DNA of 64,000 nt, from contig JAWZYU010000005.1 in NCBI GenBank assembly GCA_038380435.1, forward strand, positions 39,516,001 through 39,580,000, written 5' to 3'. The notes below the pieces were generated by a model. The model worked only from the letters and a program-made list of their open reading frames with translations, was not told the DNA's origin and made no database searches. A program made the position numbers and the translations under genes. Source of the stretch: Ryuthela nishihirai. Its lineage: Eukaryota > Arthropoda > Arachnida > Araneae > Heptathelidae. Positions 57,620-64,000 of the stretch are shown here, piece by piece (position 1 is the stretch's first letter; the number at the start of each line of letters is the position of its first letter).

Positions 57620-58690
57620 AGTATACAGTAAAACCCCGCTTTACAATGTTTCGCTTTACGATGATTCGCTCATACGACGATTTTCAATTACGACTAATGC
57701 CCATTTTTACCATCCACATTCCCTCATACGATGGTTTTAGCGACATGGTGCTGCCGTGAATCAACCAAAGCTGTGTAAAAGGTAAAGCAGGACAGCTGCT
57801 TAGTAAAAATGGCGCAGCGTGAGTGACTGACAGTGTCACGAGCTATATTTCTTCCGGCAATACTTTGCCATATTGCCAACACGTGCCCAAAGCAGGTGGT
57901 CTTTCTCAGAGCATTGCGCGAGATGACTTTGCACGTGACTCTTCTCATTGGACAATGTTTTCCCTTTACTCAGCATCGATGGGCTTGGAAAGGCCGCCGT
58001 CCGTCAGATGGGACGTTAAGCCGTGGCCCCGTGTGCGGGAGAGCCATACCCTGTGCACGTTAAAGAACACGCTGGATGGGAGGCTACCATCTGTCTCCCA
58101 ACAGCTGTTCCAGTGGGTCCCCTCCCTCAACCTTCTCTGAGCCTTCGGGGTCCATGTGACCTGGCCATTTAGCCCATGGTGTGCAAAAAAGTGCCGCTCA
58201 GAGGTAAAACAATCCAACCCAATCCCTTTACTCAGTTTTGGAATAAACCGATGCGCAATTTTCGGAACTCAGTTTGTTCAGGTCACCTTTGTTCGCTGCA
58301 TCTCTATGTGTTCTAGTGTTTCCCTGTGAATTATAAACTGCTTATAACTCTTGTTTTATTTTATTGTTGTTAATAATGACAGATAAAATTCAAAGTAAGG
58401 GTACTTTTGCTTCCAGTGAAAAGAATAAGACTCGTAAACCTACTGTGTCAGATACTAAGATTAAAGTTATGAAATTTAGTGACGAGTGAGAGTATTTATT
58501 TCAATTGTAAATGCTGTATTTACGTCATTGCAGTCGTATATGTGTATTACGTTTGTAATGCACATATGCGACTGTTTAAAAGATTATTAAATCATTACAG
58601 GCATTTACAAGGGAAAACAAGGCAATGTTTCGCTATGCGACGAAATTCGCTACAGGACGGTGGTCTGGAACATAACGTATGTGAAATATT
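57620..58690 (+). mobile_element. pogo/Tigger-like DNA transposon remnant
   Basis: Starts ACAGTAAAACCCCGCTTTAC with repeated TTTACGATG / CATACGACGATT phrases, the usual end pattern of pogo-type elements. Near 58376 a short frame begins MTDKIQSKGTFASSEKNK, and 58620-58680 repeats CAATGTTTCGCTATGCGACG. The opposite terminus and a DDE domain were not found. A truncated SINE-A lies inside. Confidence 0.5.
57974..58222 (+). mobile_element. SINE-A, 5'-truncated, with 13-bp target duplication
   Basis: Holds only the body and tail (from CATCGATGGGCTTGGAAAGG to AGGTAAAACAATCCAACCCA); the tRNA head is missing. A perfect 13-bp duplication TCCCTTTACTCAG flanks it (57961-57973 and 58223-58235). 5' truncation with an intact tail is the signature of LINE-driven target-primed reverse transcription. 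Confidence 0.9.
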
Positions 58691-58737
58691 CTTGATAATT
58701 CCCTTTTCCTTAATATGCAATATTGATTAAACTACAC

Positions 58738-58810
58738 TACCCACAAAAATTAGGGGATATTTCAAAATGAATATGAAGCGATGAAATAACCCCTAATTTT
58801 TGTATATTAG
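58738..58810. repeat. Short hairpin with Tc1-like ends
   Basis: CTACCCACAAAAATTAGGGG faces CCCCTAATTTTTGTA about 30 bp later. The end sequence resembles Tc1-type terminal repeats, so this may be a tiny decayed MITE. Confidence 0.4.
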
Positions 58811-59780
58811 GATTTCGTAATTCATGCATTATAATTTTTTGTCATATGTAGATATTTTCTTTTATTTTTATTGCTTTGAAATTCCCTTCTTTAATTAATA
58901 TTAAATATTATCGATTATCATTAATGAAATTAATTTTTAATGAACAATATGTTTCCTTTGCTCATCATTGATATATTTGAACTATGATAAAAAGCAATTT
59001 AAACTTCATATTTTTTAAGAATCAGTGTATTAATAATTTTTCTAATAATAGCTAAGTATTATAATTAATCGTGATTAAATTAATAAACATTTCATTAAAA
59101 AATTTCTGCTCCTTTTGAATAAATACCCGAGTTTATTGTAAAAATGGCGACACTTTTTGTTTTGCACGTCGACGGTCAGGAGACTCTCAGCGGCCCTGCT
59201 TTCGTAAAACGGAAATAATAAATCGGGATTTTTTTTTAGAATAAGTGGTGGTGGTGGGGGAAGTGGTAGCCTGTGAATATTACATAATGGCGAACTACCA
59301 AATAAACCTATCGAAGCATTTAAAATAGTATAGCAAATCATTTTAAAAAGCTAAAAGGTTGAAACAATTATTTTTTAACTTCTTTATCTTTTCTTCGTGT
59401 ATAAGTAGCCAACGATATATAAGTTGAAAGCTAAAATCTAATTAGTTGTTTCATAAATATATAGGGGGAGTGTCAAAAAAAAACTAAATATAAATCAAAT
59501 GTAGACACCACTTTGGCCAATTTCGACAATTCGATGCCATAATATACTTTATTCAACCAATTTAAGAGTTTTTAAGGAATTATTATTAGTAAAAATTATT
59601 ATTTTTTTTCACCCGATTAGAACAAAATTTCTTCCTGCGTTTTCCTGAGTGATATTTTCCGTTGGTAAAGCAAATTTCCTTCCTGTTGGAAACATTGATT
59701 GGCACAGTTGCCTGGATAAGACGGAAAATTAACAACTCGTGACTCATCTGTGATATCATGTCTAAAAGAATCGGAAATTC
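58811..59780. other. AT-rich interval, no gene
   Basis: No conserved coding sequence. A GTGGTGGTGGGG run lies near 59246-59260. Confidence 0.35.
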
Positions 59781-60435
59781 GTTGATTGGTTGGTTTAATG
59801 GCATAAGAGCAACTACGCCATACTGTCACAAGCAAGGCAATCAGGATAAATAAAGGAATAAAAGTCACGCAACAAAAGTTAAAAGCACGATGATGAATCA
59901 AAGAGAAAATAAAGAAGTGTAAAATACAAATGCAAAACAATAGTTGTAGAAGACCCATTTCAAAAGAAAAAACAATTGTCAAAGATAAAAAAAAAAACAT
60001 AGATAGTTAAAATACCTGTAATCGTAAAAATGTCAGACAGGTGGTAAAAATGAATTCTCAGATAAAATGTGGCCGATTGTAAGGCGCTTAATCGTCAAAT
60101 CATGAAAGGTAAAATAAATGGGAAGTTCGAAGATAAAAACGGGAGAATCAGTTAAAATATGTTTATCACTCAGATGCGTTCTCCACCCGTAGAAGAAAAG
60201 AATGTTTGAGAAACGAATGTTCTAAGCAGAACCGAGCAAGTACGACTTCCTCCTTGTGATTCCTGCGAAAACATGACTGCTATGGTTTGATAACAGCCTT
60301 GATCTCGAAACGTTTGTTACCAATCTGTTCCCACCAAGATCGCTGCCACTATGTCTACAGCTCAGTGGAGAAACACTGCCAGAAATCCATATATGGAACC
60401 AGCAGTGGAGAGTCAGAGAGGGGCATGGCCGAATA
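59781..60435 (-). mobile_element. LINE-A copy 5: RNase H end and 3' UTR
   Basis: From the left: TTGATTGGTTGGTTTAATGG (tail complement), A-rich 3' UTR complement, and at 60240-60430 the end of RNase H (SGSVSPLSCRHSGSDLGGNR-like text, frame-shifted). The block TTGATCTCGAAACGTTTGTT matches the corresponding text in copy 3 at 13151-13190. Confidence 0.6.
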
Positions 60436-60662
60436 TCCATCTTAATCTGAGAGAATATATATCCTCCATAAAAATTCATCTTAGTCTGAAAGAATATATA
60501 TATATCCTTCATAAAAATTCATCTTAGTCTGAAAGAATATATATATATATCCTTCATAAAAATTCATCTTAATCTGAGAGAATATATATCCTCGATAAAA
60601 ATTCATCTTAATCTGAGAGAATATATATATCCTCCATAAAAATTCATCTCAGTCTGAGAGAT
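60436..60662. repeat. 39-46 bp tandem repeat, five units
   Basis: Units of the form AAAAATTCATCTTAATCTGA then GAGAATATATATCCTCCAT, with (AT)n length variation. Start positions are about 60470, 60514, 60559, 60598 and 60639. Confidence 0.85.
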
Positions 60663-60863
60663 GCCGAAATACCTATGAGTAGGGGTTGTTCGGTACATCT
60701 GAGGCTATGATACTATCTGAAGACGATTACAATCGCTATCACATAATCGAAAACTCTCATGGAATATTTTGTAAAACTTTTCACCGGAAGAAACGTGCTT
60801 ATGGCGTGGTAAAAATTCATCAATGAAAATCCCTCTCGTAAGAACAATTGCCTCTGCACTTAC
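60663..60863. other. Presumed intron next to the candidate exon
   Basis: Unassigned sequence on the 3' side (minus orientation) of the exon at 60864-61067. No element is recognised. Confidence 0.3.
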
Positions 60864-61067
60864 CTCTGTGATTCATGTTATGCCACTGAAGCTTATTCGC
60901 TTCCAGGCACTCTAGCCAAGGTCTTGGCACCTGCGCCCCGAGAGATGCCATCGACTGTGGTGAAGAAGGAGCACTTGGGGAGCTGAAGCGAGTACTTCGT
61001 GAAGGGCTGCTGGTTGATGATGATCGAGGGGCTTGCTCGGACTTTGACGGACTTTGTGCTCTTGGTA
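60864..61067 (-). CDS. Candidate internal host exon, Ser/Pro-rich protein
   Basis: On minus, a strong acceptor (TTTCTTTTCCTTCCAG, AG at 61069-61068) and a consensus donor (AGAG|GTAAGTGC, GT at 60863-60862) bound a 204-bp exon. One frame is open through both sites: it enters with two bases, reads PRAQSPSKSEQAPRSSSTSS, then STRFSSPSAPSSPQSMASLG, then PRPWLECLEANKLQWHNMNH and leaves one base. The other two frames contain stops. The length is divisible by three. Ser/Pro-rich linkers followed by an amphipathic segment occur in many cytoskeletal and signalling proteins; I do not recognise the family. GC content is well above the local background and no TE similarity is seen. Confidence 0.5.
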
Positions 61068-61555
61068 CTGGAAGGAAAAGAAATACAGCAAGAAAAAAAT
61101 AGTTTTTATAATTTTGTGACATGGTTAAAATTATTTTCTTCTACGAGTTTTAGTATTCATGATGAAGTTAGAAAACAGAATTGACATTTACTGTTTTCCT
61201 ATGGAAATACTAATTTCTGTTCTCTTGTTCTACATAGGTATGTTCAAGGGTTGTGTGGTTCAGCCCTCATTATGTTAAAATTTCCCTTTCAAGTGATGTA
61301 TTTCTAGTAAACATCGAAGTGGCTTTCCTTTAATTAAACTCGTATTCTTCCTAAAAAGTAATCAGAGACTTTTCATAAGACACACACAGCCAATGGACAG
61401 AAAAATGGAAACAAAGCTTTGGGGAAAGCTTTAGTTTTTTGCTAAACAGCAGCTTCTATTTGCCACTGAAGAAGGCATGAAATATGCATACGGCATCCCA
61501 GAATGGTTAGCGTCATGTCTATAAAGGCAAACATAGCATAAAGGAATGTTATATT
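61068..61555. other. No recognisable gene
   Basis: Presumed intronic sequence upstream (minus) of the candidate exon; no element ends or coding sequence identified. Confidence 0.3.
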
Positions 61556-61559
61556 TCAT

Positions 61560-62090
61560 ACTATGCCGTCAAAATAAGAAGACACTGGAGATTTCGAAAG
61601 GGTATGATTGCTGCAGTGCGTTTGGCAGGAGTATCGGTCACTAAAATAGCTGAACTTTGCTAACGTTTCGTGAGGTACAGTTTCTAAGATAATGTCTTCA
61701 TGGGCATCTAAATGGAAGACATAATCTGCAAAAGGCAATAGCTGCATACTCCAGAATGTGGAAGTTCCAGATAATGGAATTAGTGCTATGTGCAAAGCAA
61801 AACCGGAGAGTTACACCGAATCAGTTGCGTACGGATTTCGAGGTAGAATGTGAGAGTCCAATTTCGCCAAAAACAGTACATCGAGAACTCCTTAGAGCTG
61901 GATATCACAGTTCGAGTTACCCTTCACAAGCCACTCATCACTCTGTCAATGCATTTCATCATGTCCATTGGTGCAAAGTACACAAACAGTGGAAGAATGT
62001 GATATGATCTTACGAATCAGCCTACACTTCGTTTCTGACAAATGGACGAATGCCTGTGTGGTGACAACCGAAGGAAACTTAGAACTCTGA
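61560..62090 (+). mobile_element. Tc1-like transposase remnant
   Basis: Frame pieces on +: KGMIAAVRLAGVSVTKIAEL (HTH of Tc1 transposases, about 61600-61660), RRVTPNQLRTDFEVECESPI, SPKTVHRELLRAGYHSSSYP, then HVHWCKVHKQWKNVI followed by a stop where the catalytic DES motif would be (YESAYTSFLTNGRM after the stop). The second HTH and the start of the catalytic core are therefore recognisable. Terminal repeats were not found. Family differs from the element at 26163. Confidence 0.7.
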
Positions 62091-62099
62091 TGACTTGTT

Positions 62100-62880
62100 A
62101 CCTACTGTTAAGGGTTCAGACTGATTACGATAAGGGTTCTTACTTACGATGTGTAGGTCTAACCCAGCATGCTGTGTGGGCATGACCATATCTTTGACAC
62201 TGGAAACAGCATAGAGGGTTGGGTATATACGGTCATATTTTGCAAAAATATCCTGCCTTGATGGAAGTCAGCAGGCGTTGCGAGTTCAAAATAAAAATTA
62301 ATACCTGGTGGACGCTACATTCCATCTAGGCGAACTGAAACCTGGTGGACTGTGGCCACTCCTTGTACAGATAACTCCAAGAGTGTCTCCTCCTCAAAAA
62401 CTTTCACGAGGTTCCACTCTGAGATCTTGCCACAAGAGGAATTCAACAATTCATGGGGTTATCACGATAAAGTCCACCCCATCAATCACTGTTATCTTCA
62501 GGAGGACCACGCAGTCTCAACCAACAAGTCACCAGATCTTAGGCGCTTCACAGATCTAAGTGGTTCTGCAAGACCTTCCAATCCTTTGTTAATAAAAAAT
62601 GCGGACATAAATGGATGATGAGCAATCTCAGGGAAAAAGAAACACACAAAGGCGACCACGATGATGATGAAGATAATAAAGATGGGGGTTTGGCGAGCCC
62701 TCTTGGTGGCATTGGCTGGTGAATCTCCATTTAATAAATTCATAATTGTTTTTAGGTATTTCAGTGCCCATGGTCTCCACCCACCGAACAGTTATCCAGT
62801 GGGTCCCCTCTCCCAACCATACTTGTACCCACGAGAGCTCGGAACATGGACATTAGTCCCAACCAATTGATTTCATGGTA
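62100..62880 (-). mobile_element. LINE-A ORF1 and 5' region, copy 6
   Basis: On minus, about 62610-62300 reads GLEGLAEPLRSVKRLRSGDL, LVETAWSS, then PHELLNSSCGKISEWNLVKV, the N-terminal half of LINE-A ORF1 as in copy 2. Upstream, 62767-62800 shares CCCATGGTC and CCACC text with copy 2 at 10393-10412. The zinc-knuckle half is decayed (62290-62150). Confidence 0.6.
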
Positions 62881-64000
62881 GCGATAATCATTTTTTTTAT
62901 ATAAGAAAACAAAGCTCGGAACTCCCCCTTGAAAACGATCGACTCTGGGCATAATTCAATTACAGAGTTACAGTATATATTCCGAATTTATCGCTACCAA
63001 TCCCTATTGGCAATAATTCCTTGGCACAGCTCAAAATTCAAAAGTTTCCATTTTCTTAAATTGAATGTACAGACGGAATTAGACAATTATTGTGTAATGC
63101 AGATCTTTTCGATAGGTTCCTTCTCTGCTGCTTTGCAGCTTTAATGCGAGTTTTCCTTTTGCGTCGATCAGCACACGAGAGTGACATGTGGACAGTCTCG
63201 TGTGATGTTAGATGTAGTACTAGATCTTCCATTAGATGTAGTACTATCCTGTATAGTGGAGCATCTGACGGCCTCACTGTGTTGTCCCGTGGTTCGGATC
63301 CTGCCCGACTGAGCTAAATGTGATGTCGTCCCTATTCGGAATGAGATGGGACTGGGCCAAATGTCGTGGCCGCCGGAGGACAATGCACTTGTTGTTTTAT
63401 TACTTCACCGGTGACTTCACTGGTGACACCAATTACTTCATTCGGTGAAAAGACTAATTCGGGTCTTCTAAGGAGTTCTCGTAGCTCGTTGTGCCTCAGA
63501 TATGCAACGTTGAATGATGAATGACAATAATCCATCAATTAATCGCATGAGAGTTATATAGGGACGACACAATTTATTCACACTATACAAAACTATGTGC
63601 TGGGAATGCGCTCAACTCCGTGGGCCTTTGTTGCTGCTGCAACAATAATATAATGAGGTGGAGAATCGCACACTCTGCAAGTTCTCCCTTTACAGACCTC
63701 AAAACTCGGTGAAAGGGTAACCAACCTTTGCCTACGGTTCCTTCTGAATCCAGAAAACTATTATCAGATTCACACAAGAATCTCGATTACCTCTGGAATC
63801 ACACCCTCCCTTCGAGGGTTACTTCGAGTAAGCGGCAGCGACCTTCTGACTCTTGTTGAAACGACCTTTCGCTCAACGTGCTCGCCTCAAACTGTTGTCT
63901 CAAATCTCCCGCCTAACCTCCTCGCTGCACATGCGCCCTAGGCTAGTCGTAAACGGTTATAAAAGACTTCTGGAGCTGTGATCTCATGCGCGCAGCACTT
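62881..64000. other. Unassigned right end of the window
   Basis: Only short open frames. On the minus strand near 63319-63297 TTTAGCTCAGTCGGGCAGGA looks like a tRNA-type A box, so part of 63230-63330 may be a decayed SINE. TTAGATGTAGTACTA occurs twice in a row (63208-63245). No gene is supported. Confidence 0.35.

Overview
This window looks like eukaryotic, intron-rich animal DNA, most likely from an arthropod. It is AT-rich and has no operons. The element families I recognise are the mix typical of large arthropod genomes: I/Jockey-type and CR1/Jockey-type LINEs, RTE-like (craniofacial-development-protein-2-like) LINEs, hAT and Tc1/mariner transposons, a Gypsy remnant and tRNA-headed SINEs. 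I cannot fix the order or species.

Almost all recognisable sequence is transposable-element (TE) debris. Host-gene evidence is limited to one clear serine-protease terminal exon (11455-11661, +) and two weaker minus-strand candidate exons (60864-61067 and 38638-38811) whose splice phases are compatible. Nearly every TE open reading frame is broken by stops or frameshifts, so most long ORFs are pieces of dead elements.

Layout. 0-0.2 kb: end of a hAT transposase. 0.4-3.9 kb: LINE-A copy on +, split by a non-autonomous hAT-like element (693-1786, 8-bp target duplication) and a SINE-A (3024-3411, 13-bp duplication). 3.96-6.7 kb: LINE-D on - with two SINE-B insertions. 6.7-10.6 kb: two LINE-A pieces, the second carrying ORF1, endonuclease and RT. 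11-11.9 kb: tRNA-like foldback and protease exon. 12-15.4 kb: SINE-A, LINE-A 3' end, SINE-A and repeat debris. 16-20.3 kb: RTE copy I and a hAT MITE. 20.8-33.6 kb: LINE-B, split by RTE copies II and III, a tRNA-like SINE/foldback, a complete-ended mariner-like element and a 220-bp palindrome. 33.6-36.9 kb: SINE-A, putative LTR, SINE-B, a roughly 120-bp degenerate tandem array and old RTE pieces. 38.6-44.3 kb: candidate exon, LINE ORF1 remnant, a minus-strand hAT transposase with an inverted duplication, and a Jockey fragment between inverted repeats. 44.6-51.4 kb: RTE copies IV, V and VI with SINE insertions, then a LINE-A 3' end. 51.6-62.9 kb: minisatellites, Gypsy remnant, internally deleted LINE-A, pogo-like remnant, candidate exon, Tc1 remnant and a LINE-A ORF1 piece. 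The last 1.1 kb is unassigned.

The window works mainly as a record of layered transposition. The most informative points are the clean target-site duplications that date insertions relative to each other, a similarity between the 3' tails of SINE-A and LINE-A that suggests LINE-A mobilises the SINE, (GAT)n tails on the RTE family, and several large inverted structures: the 220-bp palindrome, two tRNA-like foldbacks, and two inverted duplications inside TE genes.
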